Of a stretch of DNA of 64,000 nt, positions 35,509 to 44,635 are shown one piece after another. Where the stretch lies: assembly GCA_963747255.1 (NCBI GenBank), contig CAVVEG010000001.1:1-64000 (forward strand). The letters run 5' to 3'. The notes beneath the pieces were generated by a model. That model saw only the letters and a program-made list of their open reading frames with translations, did no database searches and was not told where the DNA came from. The DNA is from CAIYRG01 sp963747255 (GTDB lineage: Bacteria > Pseudomonadota > Alphaproteobacteria > Micropepsales > Micropepsaceae). The stretch's first letter is position 1. Every line of letters starts with the position of its first letter. The position numbers and the translations under genes were made by a program.

Positions 35509-36135
35509 ATGCGCGGGATTGCCTTAGCAGTTGCAGCATTGATCGTTTCGGCGGTTCCGGCGAATGCGGCGTGGAAATACTATGCCTGTCCGTCCGATAA
35601 TTTCGCGACCCAGTTCCCCGACGTTCCGAAGATGGAGTCGGTCAAATTTTCCATGCCGCGCCATAAAGATGCACTTTCGGCGCGGACATATACGACGACC
35701 GTGGACAATGTGATTTACCGAATGCTGGTGGCCGATTATTCGGACCGCGTTCCCGATGGTGCGTCCATTCTTGAGGAGGCGATCTTTCAACACACCGAGG
35801 CAGACGATCACGGTCTGCGAAACGGAAAAATCGTCGGGAATGACAGCGCGCGTATCGAACCCGTCGTGCGTGGCGCGACCTATGGCCGGCGCATCACGAT
35901 GGATATGCCGAACAATGGCGGGCGAAATCTCACGACCTTCTATTTCCGGGGCGGTAAGCTGTACGAACAGTCGGTTACGATTTTGCCCGCGAATGGCGAT
36001 TACACCAGCCCGAACGGTTCTCGCTTCGTCGAATCGCTGCTCTTCAACCTCACCCGGATGGAGGACGAGGCCGGTGGAACGCCGCCCAACATTGCGGGCT
36101 GCGGACCAACGATTCAGCCGTTTGAATTCAAATAG
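35509..36135 (+). CDS. Secreted protein of unknown function
   Basis: 208 residues. Signal peptide MRGIALAVAALIVSAVPANA, cleavage before AWKYYACPSD. The mature part has FATQFPDVPKMESVKFSM, ARTYTTTVDNVIYRMLVADY, RRITMDMPNNGGRNLTTFYF and SVTILPANGDYTSPNGSRFV, with two Cys (YACPSD, AGCGPT) that could form a disulfide. I do not recognise a family. A TATAAT (35463-35468) and a GGGAGAAGGAC site precede it. The last 22 bases overlap the convergent GNAT gene. Confidence 0.75.
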   Translation: MRGIALAVAALIVSAVPANAAWKYYACPSDNFATQFPDVPKMESVKFSMPRHKDALSARTYTTTVDNVIYRMLVADYSDRVPDGASILEEAIFQHTEADDHGLRNGKIVGNDSARIEPVVRGATYGRRITMDMPNNGGRNLTTFYFRGGKLYEQSVTILPANGDYTSPNGSRFVESLLFNLTRMEDEAGGTPPNIAGCGPTIQPFEFK

Positions 36136-36722
36136 GCTCGGCCGACCCCGACGGCGTTGGCGGATACTGCAAGATCTATTCTCGCACGCCTGATATCGCC
36201 TGATAGTGAGGCAAGCGAGAATCCCTGCAGCCCCAGCCCGAGCACGCGATTCGGGTCCACCGGTCCGGGAAACCGGACCTGGCCCGGACTCAGGCGGCTG
36301 AATCCGGCTTTGGCGTAATATGGCTCGTCACCCACGAGAATGATCGCCGAATATTCCAGTGCAGAAGCGGCTCGAATGCCCTGCTGCATCAGGGAAATGC
36401 CAATTCCGCGGCCCCGAAGTTGCGGTACAACCGCCAGAGGGCCGAGAAGCAGTGCCGGTGTCGCGCCGGCTACCACCGGCCAAAATCGCACCGAACCCAA
36501 CAGGGCCTCGCTTTCTGCATCCTGCGCAACAAATGACAGGCGCGAATCCGGCAGCACGCCTTCGCGGAGGCGATACGCGGTTTTCGCCAATCGCCCCGGT
36601 CCAAAGGCAAGATTGACGAGGCTTTCGATTGCGGCCTGATCTCGGGGGAGTTCGGCGCGAATGATCCATGTGCGGGCATTGGGCTCCGCGCCGGGTGACG
36701 CTGGTTTGTTCAAGGGCTTCAT
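36114..36722 (-). CDS. GNAT-family N-acetyltransferase
   Basis: 202 residues. Acetyl-CoA motif A is clear: LLLGPLAVVPQLRGRGIGIS, LMQQGIRAASALEYSAIILV, with the Q/R-x-x-G-x-G/A loop (LRGRGIG). GDEPYYAKAGFSR is the motif-B region of the YhbS-like subgroup. Substrate unknown. ATG at 36722 follows GAGATGG. The gene converges on and overlaps the secreted-protein gene by 22 bases. Confidence 0.85.
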   Translation of the reverse strand: MKPLNKPASPGAEPNARTWIIRAELPRDQAAIESLVNLAFGPGRLAKTAYRLREGVLPDSRLSFVAQDAESEALLGSVRFWPVVAGATPALLLGPLAVVPQLRGRGIGISLMQQGIRAASALEYSAIILVGDEPYYAKAGFSRLSPGQVRFPGPVDPNRVLGLGLQGFSLASLSGDIRRARIDLAVSANAVGVGRAYLNSNG

Positions 36723-36777
36723 CCATCTCGCTTACAGGGATTCGCACGGGAGTATAGCGTCACGACTGAGCAGGTGC

Positions 36778-38037
36778 TCAACGCGCCTGCATCGCCGGCA
36801 ACGTGGCGGGCGCCGGGCGAACCGCCTGTTCGCGCACATCAAATCCCGCCTGCTTCAGGCTCGCGACGATTTCGGCGGCATGCGCGCTGTCCCGCGCTTC
36901 TACCACAAGGCCAAGATCGGCCGATTTGGCCGACGCACCGGTCATCAGCCGGTTGTGGGATACCTCGAGAATATTGCCTCCCGCTTCGCCGATTGTATTG
37001 GAAACGCGCGCAAGCAGGCCTGGCCGGTCTTCGATCGAGATGTTAAGCGACAGTATCCTTCCTTCCCGCGCCAGTTCGCGCAGGATGACATTTGACAGAA
37101 GTCGCATGTCGATATTGCCGCCGGACACGACGATCCCGACCTTCCGGCCCTGGAATATCGCGGGATTCGCCAGCACCATTGCAAGCGCGGTTGCGCCCGC
37201 ACCTTCGGCCAAACTCTTTTCGATCTCCAGCAGCCGGACCACGGCCGCTTCGATTTCGGCTTCTTCGACAAGGAGAATGTTTTGCACCAGAGCCGCGATT
37301 ATTTTGCGGGTTAATGTGCCGGGATCCTTTACACCGATGCCTTCCGCGATGGTCTGTCCGCCGCAGGGCAGATTGTCTCCGGTCAGCGCATTGTGCATCG
37401 CCGGATAGAGTTTTGCTTCTGCTCCATAAATCCGCACATCAGGCTTGATCGCATGCGCTGCGATGGCAATCCCGGAAATCAGACCGCCACCGCCCACGGG
37501 AACCGCCAATGTGTCCAGTTCGGGAACCTGCCTGAAGAATTCCAGCGCAACAGTTCCCTGTCCTGCAATGACCATTGGATCGTCATATGGGTGAATCAGA
37601 ACAAAGCCTTTTTGGGCAACCATCTCATTTGCGCAGGCAAAGGAATCCGACAGCGTGGCGCCTTCGATCACCACCTCGGCACCGAATTCCCTTGTGTGCT
37701 TGATCTTTGTGAATGGCGTTCCCTCCGGCATCACGATGGTTGCGGGAACGCCCAACCTTCCGGCGTGGTAAGCGACACCTTGTGCGTGATTGCCCGCCGA
37801 CATCGCGATGACACCGCGGCGGCGCTCGTCTTCGGTCAAGGAAAGCAGCTTGTTGAGAGCACCGCGTTCCTTGAAGGACGCGGTGAATTGCAGGTTTTCG
37901 AATTTAAGGAAGATGCTTGCCCCGGCTATTTCGGACAGGATACGTGATTGCCGCGCCGGCGTTACTTCCACGGCACCGGCGATTTGCCTGGCCGCAGCCT
38001 CAATGTCAGTGAGCGAAATTGGCAATGCGCCGTTCAT
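36778..38037 (-). CDS. ilvA: Threonine ammonia-lyase (PLP-dependent) with C-terminal ACT domain
   Basis: 419 residues. It deaminates threonine to 2-oxobutyrate in the isoleucine route or in threonine breakdown. PLP lysine in FTASFKERGALNKLLSL, MSAGNHAQGVAYHAGRLGVP, VPVGGGGLISGIAIAAHAIK and GIVVSGGNIDM. An ACT domain follows (NISIEDRPGLLARVSNTIGE, ILEVSHNRLMT). This architecture with one ACT domain is shorter than classical IlvA and is often called catabolic TdcB-type; symbol uncertain. Confidence 0.88.
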   Translation of the reverse strand: MNGALPISLTDIEAAARQIAGAVEVTPARQSRILSEIAGASIFLKFENLQFTASFKERGALNKLLSLTEDERRRGVIAMSAGNHAQGVAYHAGRLGVPATIVMPEGTPFTKIKHTREFGAEVVIEGATLSDSFACANEMVAQKGFVLIHPYDDPMVIAGQGTVALEFFRQVPELDTLAVPVGGGGLISGIAIAAHAIKPDVRIYGAEAKLYPAMHNALTGDNLPCGGQTIAEGIGVKDPGTLTRKIIAALVQNILLVEEAEIEAAVVRLLEIEKSLAEGAGATALAMVLANPAIFQGRKVGIVVSGGNIDMRLLSNVILRELAREGRILSLNISIEDRPGLLARVSNTIGEAGGNILEVSHNRLMTGASAKSADLGLVVEARDSAHAAEIVASLKQAGFDVREQAVRPAPATLPAMQAR

Positions 38038-38138
38038 GGTCCAATTTGCCTGGGATTAGCGGGGATACGGATGAAACACCGTGGTTGCGAGCTACAACAG
38101 TCCGACAAATCCATAGCAGCCAATCTGGCGCTTTTGCC

Positions 38139-38642
38139 ATGCCGAGACTGAAAGTCTTCCAGGCGCATCTCGGATTTTTCGACACGATCGTCGCTGCGCC
38201 CTCGCAAAAAGCGGCCCTCCAGGCCTGGGGTTCGCGGCAGGATCTCTTCCGCGATGGCACGGCGGCAATTGCAACCGATCCTGACGCCACGAAAGCTGCG
38301 CTCGAAAAACCGGGCGTCGTGCTGAAACAACTCTCGGGCTCAACCACTGCATTTGTCGAGCATCCGCCTCTGCCCGGATCGACCGGGCCCCGGCATAAGA
38401 GGGCGGCAGCCCAGCGCCGTACCCGAACGATTCAGAAAACACAGGACAGAAGCAAACTGGAAGCTGCAAAGCGCGCGCTCGCCGGTTTGAGGACAGAAGG
38501 GGAGCAGATGAGAGCGGAGTTCGTCCGGCGCGAAGATGCGTTGCGGAAGGAACAGCGTTCGCGGGAGAGGGAACTCGAAATGCGGGAAAACATGCTCGAA
38601 AAGCAAATTGCAGCAGAAAAGGCGAAATTCGGCGAGCGTTGA
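38139..38642 (+). CDS. Conserved protein of the type often annotated as TolA (coiled-coil)
   Basis: 167 residues. Globular start (MPRLKVFQAHLGFFDTIVAA, AALQAWGSRQDLFRDGTAAI), then from about residue 95 a long charged helix rich in Glu/Arg/Lys (SKLEAAKRALAGLRTEGEQM, REDALRKEQRSRERELEMRE) ending KFGER. Similar proteins in alphaproteobacteria carry the name cell-envelope biogenesis protein TolA, but no membrane helix or TolA C-terminal domain is visible, so that name is doubtful. No good ribosome site precedes the ATG at 38139; upstream in-frame starts exist. Confidence 0.65.
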   Translation: MPRLKVFQAHLGFFDTIVAAPSQKAALQAWGSRQDLFRDGTAAIATDPDATKAALEKPGVVLKQLSGSTTAFVEHPPLPGSTGPRHKRAAAQRRTRTIQKTQDRSKLEAAKRALAGLRTEGEQMRAEFVRREDALRKEQRSRERELEMRENMLEKQIAAEKAKFGER

Positions 38643-38706
38643 ACGGAGATTGCGTTCACTCAGTCATATTGCGGACCAGTTCATTCAGGGCCGCTCATCA
38701 ACTTGC

Positions 38707-40590
38707 CTATGGGATAAGTTGCTGCTTCTTCAAAAACCGGATCACCCGCTCGGCCAATTCTTCGGCCGAGGCTTCGGCGGTCGCCAATGTAAGTTCCGGA
38801 TGAAGCGGGGGCTCATAGGGGCTGTCGATTTCGGTAAAATTTTTCAGTCCACCACTGGCTGCGCGCGCGTAAAGGCCTTTGGGATCCCGCGCCTTGCAGA
38901 TTTCGAGCGGAGTATCGACATGGATTTCGTTGAACTCCCCGGGGCGGAAATACTCGCGCGCCATTTGACGCTCGGCCGCAAAGGGCGAAATGAATGAAAC
39001 CAGCGTGATCATTCCGGCGTCCACAAACAGCCTCGCGACTTCGGTGACTCTGCGGATATTCTCGATACGGTCTCCCGGCGTGAAGCCAAGATCGCGATTT
39101 AGTCCATGTCGGACATTATCGCCATCAAGCAGGTAGCTGCGCCGGCCTTCCGCGAACAGGCGCTTTTCCACCAGATTGGCAATGGTCGATTTTCCGGCGC
39201 CGGAAAGCCCCGTAAACCACAGCACACAGGGCGTTTGGCCGTTCATATTCGCTCGTGCTTCCGCGTTCACTTCCAAAGCGTGCCAGTGAACGTTGCTCGC
39301 TCGACGGAGCGCAAAAGCGATCATGCCGGCGCCTACCGTCGCGTTGCTCTGCCGGTCGATGATGATGAAGCCGCCTGTATCCCGATTGGCGCGATAGGCA
39401 TCGAAAACAACGGGTGCGCGGGTTGAAATATTGCAATTCCCGATTTCGTTCATATGCAGGATGCGGGACGCGACATGCTCGAGCGTGTTGACGTCAAGTT
39501 TGTACTTCAAAGTGGTGATCTGGCCTGAAACGCTCTGGTTGATGAACCTGAACAGGTATTCGCGGTGGGGAAACATTTCCTCACGCGCAAACCAGACGAT
39601 ATGCGCGGCGAACTGATCGGCCGTTTCGCAGGGTGATTCCGGTGTGGTCAGAATATCGCCGCGGGATACGCCGATTTCGTTCGACAGAAGGACCGTAACA
39701 GACTGACCCGCTGCGGCCTCTTTCAGATCCCGGTCCTTTGCCATGATCCGTGCAATTCGCGCCCGGGCACCGGAAGCCGCAACCACAATTTCCTGGTCCT
39801 CGGCGATGATGCCCGAGATAACGCTGCCGCAAAGTCCACGAAATTCCGCATTGGGCGGGTTCACCCATTGCACCGCAAAGCGCAGCGGCTTACCGGTTGA
39901 TTCCGGATCGATGTCCAAATTCTCCAGATGCTCCAGCAGCGCCGGTCCGGAATACCAGGGCATATGGTTGCCGGCCCTGGCGACATTGTCTCCGGACCGC
40001 GCAGAGAGCGGGATTGGCGTGACCTGTGAAAAATCCAGTTTCGCCGTGCATTGATGAAATTCCTCGATAACCTCCGCAAAGCGCCTGGCGGAAAAATCCA
40101 CAAGATCCATCTTGTTTACCGCGAGAACGACGTGCCGAATCCCGAGCAGGGCGGCAATATGCGTGTCGCGCCTCGTCTGAGCCACAACGCCCTTGCGCGC
40201 ATCCACAAGGATGATGGCGACATCCGAATGGGAGGCTCCGGTTGCCATGTTCCGGGTGTATTCTTCATGGCCGGGTGTATCGGCCACGATGAACTTGCGT
40301 CTGCTGGTGGAGAAATACCGGTACGCGACATCGATGGTGATCCCCTGTTCTCGCTCGGCCTCGAGGCCGCGGAGCAGCAGGGCGAAATCAATGTCCTCAC
40401 CTGTCGTCCCAAGGCTCAGCGAATTGCGCCGCAGCGCGGCAGGCTGATCCTCCAGGATCCCGCCGCATTCGAACAAAAGCCGTCCGATAAGCGTCGACTT
40501 GCCGTCATCAACGCTGCCGCAGGCCACGATCCGCAATAATGTCCTGGATGAATGCGCGGATTGGTCCTCGGCGACGGGTGAGGGACGCAT
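38707..40590 (-). CDS. cysNC: Bifunctional sulfate adenylyltransferase subunit 1 / adenylylsulfate kinase
   Basis: 627 residues. N-terminal GTPase CysN: P-loop GSVDDGKSTLIGRL, EREQGITIDVAYRYFST, DTPGHEEYTRNMATGAS, NKMDL, followed by the two EF-Tu-like beta-barrels. C-terminal CysC APS kinase: P-loop GLSGAGKSTIANLV, DGDNVRHGLNRDLGFT, FISPFAAERQMAREYF and DTPLEICKARDPKGLYARA. It makes APS then PAPS. The ATG at 40590 overlaps the stop of the preceding cysD remnant in TGATG. Its essential partner CysD is broken in this window. Confidence 0.95.
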   Translation of the reverse strand: MRPSPVAEDQSAHSSRTLLRIVACGSVDDGKSTLIGRLLFECGGILEDQPAALRRNSLSLGTTGEDIDFALLLRGLEAEREQGITIDVAYRYFSTSRRKFIVADTPGHEEYTRNMATGASHSDVAIILVDARKGVVAQTRRDTHIAALLGIRHVVLAVNKMDLVDFSARRFAEVIEEFHQCTAKLDFSQVTPIPLSARSGDNVARAGNHMPWYSGPALLEHLENLDIDPESTGKPLRFAVQWVNPPNAEFRGLCGSVISGIIAEDQEIVVAASGARARIARIMAKDRDLKEAAAGQSVTVLLSNEIGVSRGDILTTPESPCETADQFAAHIVWFAREEMFPHREYLFRFINQSVSGQITTLKYKLDVNTLEHVASRILHMNEIGNCNISTRAPVVFDAYRANRDTGGFIIIDRQSNATVGAGMIAFALRRASNVHWHALEVNAEARANMNGQTPCVLWFTGLSGAGKSTIANLVEKRLFAEGRRSYLLDGDNVRHGLNRDLGFTPGDRIENIRRVTEVARLFVDAGMITLVSFISPFAAERQMAREYFRPGEFNEIHVDTPLEICKARDPKGLYARAASGGLKNFTEIDSPYEPPLHPELTLATAEASAEELAERVIRFLKKQQLIP

Positions 40591-41028
40591 CAAAAATATC
40601 CCTCGCACTTCTTCTTTTCCATCGAGGAATCTTCGCCGTGATCGATCGCGCGGCCCTGCCGTTCCGAGGTTGCGGACAAAGCGAGTTCCTGCACGCTATC
40701 CGCGACCGAAGCTGCCGTCGATTGTACTGCTCCGGTAAGCGGATAGCACCCCAATGTCCGAAATCGGACCATCCTGCTTTCCGGTTGTTCTCCGGGATTG
40801 AGCCTCATCCGTCGGTCCTCGACCATGATCCATGTGCCGGCGCGGCGGACAACAGGTCGATCCTTCGCAAAATAGAGCGGCACGACGGGAATTTCCTGTT
40901 CAAGGACGTATTGCGACCTTTTTCTTCATCACGCCGCGCGCCGCCAATCGCAGCATCGAAGCTGTACAATTCCAGCGCCTGGCGACTCGGATTTCAAGCC
41001 GTTGCAGATGGGTAAGACGCGACCGCAT
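40590..41028 (-). pseudogene. cysD: Remnant of cysD (sulfate adenylyltransferase subunit 2) with two internal deletions
   Basis: Three CysD pieces are colinear here. The first is the N-terminus MRSRLTHLQRLE then SES after one extra base (from ATG 41028). The second is the middle piece QALELYSFDAAIGGARRDEE (about 40987-40925). The third is the intact C-terminus QYVLEQEIPVVPLYFAK, TLGCYPLTGAVQ, TSERQGRAIDH, MEKKKCEGYF ending at the stop fused to cysN. Compared with a ~300-residue CysD about 100 residues (with the SxGKDS PP-loop) and about 50 residues are missing, and the pieces lie in different frames. The ATP-pyrophosphatase cannot work. Either real decay or a misassembly. Confidence 0.8.
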
Positions 41029-41106
41029 GCCTGTCGATATCGCATACCGTGGAAATGGTGAGACGCAAATTACTTGCAGCAGCGAAGGCCCGGTCTTGAG
41101 GACCGG

Positions 41107-41811
41107 CTAAGGCGATTTCGGCAATGTTGCGGCGGTTTGGCCAAACAGGATTTTTTTGGCATCTTCGCTCATCGTCGGCTGGGTGTTAATCGCTTTGGCG
41201 CGCTCATAGGCCGATTTCACAGCCGGTCGTGCCGCAATCGTTTCGAACCACCGCTTCAGATTTGGAAAATCTTCGAGTTTCTGTCCCTGCCGCTGATAGG
41301 GCACGACCCATGGATAGGCAGCCATATCGGCAATCGAATAATCTCCCGCTACGAAAGGCCGATCCGCCAAACGTCTGTTCAATACGCCATAGAGCCTGTT
41401 CGTCTCGTTAACATAGCGCGTGATCGCGTAAGGCAGTCTTTCGGGCGCGTAATTCGCGAAGTGATGGTTTTGACCCGCCATGGGCCCAAGTCCCCCCATC
41501 TGCCAAAACAGCCATTGCAGGACTTCCACTCGCCCGCGCAAATCGCCGGGAATGAAGCGGCCTGTCTTCTCGGCCAGATAGAGTAGTATTGCGCCGGATT
41601 CGAAGACGCTGATGGGCGGACCTGGCTCTGCAGGTTCCGTATCTATGATTGCCGGAATACGGTTGTTGGGCGAAATCCGCAGGAAGCCTGGTTTGAACTG
41701 ATCTCCTGCGCCGATATTCACCGGTACGATGGAATAAGGAAGCCCAGTCTCTTCCAGAAAGATTGTGATCTTGTGGCCGTTTGGCGTCGTCCAATAATGC
41801 AGTTCGATCAT
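41107..41811 (-). CDS. YfcG-like glutathione S-transferase (disulfide reductase type)
   Basis: 234 residues. Thioredoxin-like domain: IELHYWTTPNGHKITIFLEE, VPVNIGAGDQFKPGFLRISP, NNRIPAIID, VFESGAILLYLAEKTGRFIP (glutathione-binding ES). Helical domain: WLFWQMGGLGPMAGQNHHFA, YAITRYVNETNRLYGVLNRR, ADMAAYPWVVPY. The TPNG active site and the GGLGPMxGQNHHF block are those of YfcG/YghU-type reductases. ATG 41811 is chosen at the fold start; upstream extension is not family-like. It ends 79 bases before the cysD remnant. Confidence 0.9.
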   Translation of the reverse strand: MIELHYWTTPNGHKITIFLEETGLPYSIVPVNIGAGDQFKPGFLRISPNNRIPAIIDTEPAEPGPPISVFESGAILLYLAEKTGRFIPGDLRGRVEVLQWLFWQMGGLGPMAGQNHHFANYAPERLPYAITRYVNETNRLYGVLNRRLADRPFVAGDYSIADMAAYPWVVPYQRQGQKLEDFPNLKRWFETIAARPAVKSAYERAKAINTQPTMSEDAKKILFGQTAATLPKSP

Positions 41812-42091
41812 TTCCTGACCTGTGTAGCGGTGGCCGACATTGGCAGTTTCACGAATACCAGTCCGTCCACATTGTGCGCAAATGCAGTTTGGTCTTACGG
41901 TTTGCTTACGCCCACGCAAAAGACTGGCATGATGTTATCGCCTGTGCCAGTTTGTGCTGGGCCTGCCGGATGCTGGAATTTCTCCTGCTGCCATTGCCCC
42001 GGGTATAAAGCGGCAGACACTTAGCCGATTTGACTTGCGACTCCTGGCGAGGTGCAGTTTTGCGTCTCCGGTTTCGCAACGCAGAGGTGGT

Positions 42092-42595
42092 ATGCGCATC
42101 AAGCCGGAATTTCGGTTCATTGCCTGTGCGGGAGCCGTTTTCCTGATCGCTTCGGGCTGCGCCGGCCAAAATCCGCGCCCCAACCCCAACAGATCTCCGG
42201 CTCCGATTACGGAGACCGAGCAGAACATCAAACTGATGCTCTCCTATGACGAGAATAGCGACGGGATCGTAACCCGCCAGGAACTGGAAGACGGTCTGAA
42301 GCGGCAATACGCAACCGCCGACTTGAATCATGACGGGAAGCTCGATCTCAGGGAAATGCAGGTCGAGAATGACCGGCGATTTCGCGCCTTCGGTACGGAA
42401 GCTTCACCTCTGATCGACTGGAATCAGGACGGCATCATAGATTTTGATGAGTTTGCCAGTACGGCACGTTCCGTATTCGAAGAAATGGACAAGAATCACG
42501 ATAGCAAACTGGAAAACAACGAGCTTCGTCTTCCCGCTCAACCGCGTGGCGCCCCCCCGCCTGTACAGCGCCAGGGTCAGGGCGGCGGCAGCTAG
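42092..42595 (+). CDS. EF-hand calcium-binding lipoprotein
   Basis: 167 residues. Signal peptide and lipobox (FLIASGCAG) predict an outer-membrane or periplasmic lipoprotein. Four EF-hand-like loops follow: DENSDGIVTRQE, DLNHDGKLDLRE, DWNQDGIIDFDE and DKNHDSKLENNE, the last with S in place of the conserved G. A Pro/Gln-rich tail ends it. ATG 42092 follows GAGGTGG. Calcium sensing or structural roles are typical. The next gene (SurA-like) starts 90 bases downstream. Confidence 0.85.
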   Translation: MRIKPEFRFIACAGAVFLIASGCAGQNPRPNPNRSPAPITETEQNIKLMLSYDENSDGIVTRQELEDGLKRQYATADLNHDGKLDLREMQVENDRRFRAFGTEASPLIDWNQDGIIDFDEFASTARSVFEEMDKNHDSKLENNELRLPAQPRGAPPPVQRQGQGGGS

Positions 42596-42685
42596 TGTTA
42601 CCTTCCGTACGTGCGGGTGAGCGGCTAAAATCAGACCGTCAACTTTCCGCCTCGCGTCAGGTGTTGCTTCGATCGAGAGGAATAC

Positions 42686-44041
42686 GTGTTTCGTCTTTTG
42701 TGTCGTCGAGCCCTGGCTGTGTCCGCAATCGCATCGGTCCCGATTGCGGCAATGGCTCAGGTCGGTGGGGCCGCCAAACCCGAGGAACCGGCCACAATCG
42801 TTGCCTCGGAGAGTTCAACCGGCATGGCAGCGACGGTCAACGGGACACTCATCTCGAATTACGATCTCGACCAGCGGACGGCTCTCTTTGTTGCGACCTC
42901 CGGGATTCGTCCTTCGAAAGATGATTTGCCGCAAATTCGCGCGCAGGTGATGCGTTCGCTTCAGGACGAAGTCCTCGAAATGCAGGAAGCGGCGAAACGC
43001 CGGATCAGCGCCAGTCCCGCCGAGGTTGAAAAAGCGCTCCAGAACATCGCTTCGGATAACAGGATCACCTCGGAGCAGTTGCTGGCGACCATCGGACAAT
43101 CCGGAGTTTCGGCCGCAACTTTTATCGGGCAGCTCAGGGCCCAGATCGTGTGGCAAAAGCTTGTTGCGGCCCGCTACGGCGCGGACGTGCGAGTTACCGA
43201 TCAACAGATCGACGAAGCCATGGCGCGTCTGAAGCAGGGCGCCGACAAGCCACAATTCCTCGTTTCCGAAGTCTATCTGGCGGTTGACCAACCCGAGGAC
43301 GAGACATCGGTGCGATCCAGCGCCGATCGCATCCTGCAACAAACGAGGCAAGGCGCTTCCTTTCAGACAATCGCCAGCCAGTTCAGTCAATCGCCCTCTG
43401 CTGCCAACGGTGGCGATATTGGCTGGGTACTTCAGGGTCAACTTCCTGAAGAACTTGACCACGCACTGGTCAACTTGCGGCCGGGTCAAATCGCCGGGCC
43501 GATCCGCGCCGAAGGTGGATATTACATCATGCTGCTGCGGGACCGGCGCGAGCCCGCCGGGACGGCTGCAGCAGCGGCGACAATACAACCGCCGGATTCT
43601 GGAGCGGCTTTGCCGCTGGACCGTTTCTTAGTTCCACTGCCCGCCAATGCGGACCCGGCGTTGAAGGAACGCGCCATGAATCTTGCTGCGGATGTTAGAA
43701 ACCGGGTCCACGCCTGTGCCGATCTGCCGGGGATAGCCAAACAGCTTCCTGGCACTGTTTACCAGCCATTGGGCACAATGAATCCCGCGGATCTCGAACC
43801 GCAACTCCGGGAGGCGCTGGCCGGAACCGGACCGGGAGATAGCGTGAAGCCGTTCCTTTCAGCTGCCGGCGTCGAACTGATCATGCGCTGCGATGTGGCA
43901 ATTCGCGCCCCCGGAATTTTCCAGATGCCGGGTCGCGAACAGGTTCAGCAACAACTCGCAATGCAGCAAATGTCGATCTATGCCAAGGCTTACCTCGCCG
44001 AACTTCGGCGCAACGCCGTCATCTATTCGGGCGTAAAATAA
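42686..44041 (+). CDS. surA: SurA-type periplasmic chaperone / peptidyl-prolyl isomerase
   Basis: 451 residues. Signal peptide MFRLLCRRALAVSAIASVPI, a SurA N-terminal domain (AATVNGTLISNYDLDQRTAL, LQDEVLEMQEAAKRR), then one clear rotamase (parvulin) domain FLVSEVYLAVDQPEDETSVR, FQTIASQFSQSPSAANGGDI and GWVLQGQLPEELDHALVNLR. A second C-terminal region is degenerate. It helps fold outer-membrane proteins. GTG start with GAGAGGAA upstream. Not in the usual lptD-surA-pdxA-ksgA context. Confidence 0.83.
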   Translation: MFRLLCRRALAVSAIASVPIAAMAQVGGAAKPEEPATIVASESSTGMAATVNGTLISNYDLDQRTALFVATSGIRPSKDDLPQIRAQVMRSLQDEVLEMQEAAKRRISASPAEVEKALQNIASDNRITSEQLLATIGQSGVSAATFIGQLRAQIVWQKLVAARYGADVRVTDQQIDEAMARLKQGADKPQFLVSEVYLAVDQPEDETSVRSSADRILQQTRQGASFQTIASQFSQSPSAANGGDIGWVLQGQLPEELDHALVNLRPGQIAGPIRAEGGYYIMLLRDRREPAGTAAAAATIQPPDSGAALPLDRFLVPLPANADPALKERAMNLAADVRNRVHACADLPGIAKQLPGTVYQPLGTMNPADLEPQLREALAGTGPGDSVKPFLSAAGVELIMRCDVAIRAPGIFQMPGREQVQQQLAMQQMSIYAKAYLAELRRNAVIYSGVK

Positions 44042-44094
44042 GTTCTATCGTCGAGCGCCGGGTTTTCGCGCCCAACACGTTCGCGATATTCTGC

Positions 44095-44622
44095 TCATGT
44101 TTTGAGATGCGCATCGCGCTTTTGGTACAGTTCTTCATCCGAATACCCCATGGTATCCGGTCGCGCACGTCCAAGCATCACCTGAAAATAGACCGGTTCC
44201 AGGCTCTCATTCTGATAACCGTGAATTACCCCGGGGGGGCAGGAAATGCATTCCCACGGACCGAGCACGCGAGTGACGCGCCGGCCCGCCTCATCCTCGA
44301 CGAATACGGTCAGATAGCCGCGCAGGACGAAGAACACCTCCTCGACTTCATGAGTATGCGGAGCATTACCCTGTCCCGGCGGCACGAACATGACACTGAG
44401 AGTGAAGCCCCGTGCCGGAATGACATTGGGGTCTGCGTGCTTCCCGGACCCTCCGGCGCCGATAAAGCGGTGCTGTGCGCGGCGATAACCCTCGAATTTC
44501 GCGTCTTCGAACGCAGCCCAGTCGGCGCGCTTTTCGCTGAACCGTCCGACATGAGCGCACATGATTTCTTCCAGTGTCGCCTGCTCCAGTTCGGGAGGAC
44601 GCGGATGGCGCGCTACGGCCAT
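44095..44622 (-). CDS. Cupin-domain protein
   Basis: 175 residues. Cupin motif 1: GNAPHTHEVEEVFFVLRGYL and motif 2: PWECISCPPGVIHGYQNESL, with metal ligands His/His/Glu (HTHEVEE) and His (VIHGYQN). The N-terminus has EEIMCAHVGRFSEKR and FEGYRRAQHRFIGAGG. ATG 44622 is chosen for AGGCGG and because upstream sequence overlaps the hydrolase gene. Last gene of the apparent catabolic operon 48847-44095; probably a dioxygenase or isomerase acting on the same substrate class (inference). Confidence 0.82.
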   Translation of the reverse strand: MAVARHPRPPELEQATLEEIMCAHVGRFSEKRADWAAFEDAKFEGYRRAQHRFIGAGGSGKHADPNVIPARGFTLSVMFVPPGQGNAPHTHEVEEVFFVLRGYLTVFVEDEAGRRVTRVLGPWECISCPPGVIHGYQNESLEPVYFQVMLGRARPDTMGYSDEELYQKRDAHLKT

Positions 44623-44635
44623 GGGATGCCGCCTT

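Noticed and set aside
40590..40883. A separate 97-residue gene upstream of cysNC
   Set aside because: It is the C-terminal third of CysD, and upstream CysD pieces are visible, so it is a remnant rather than an independent small gene.
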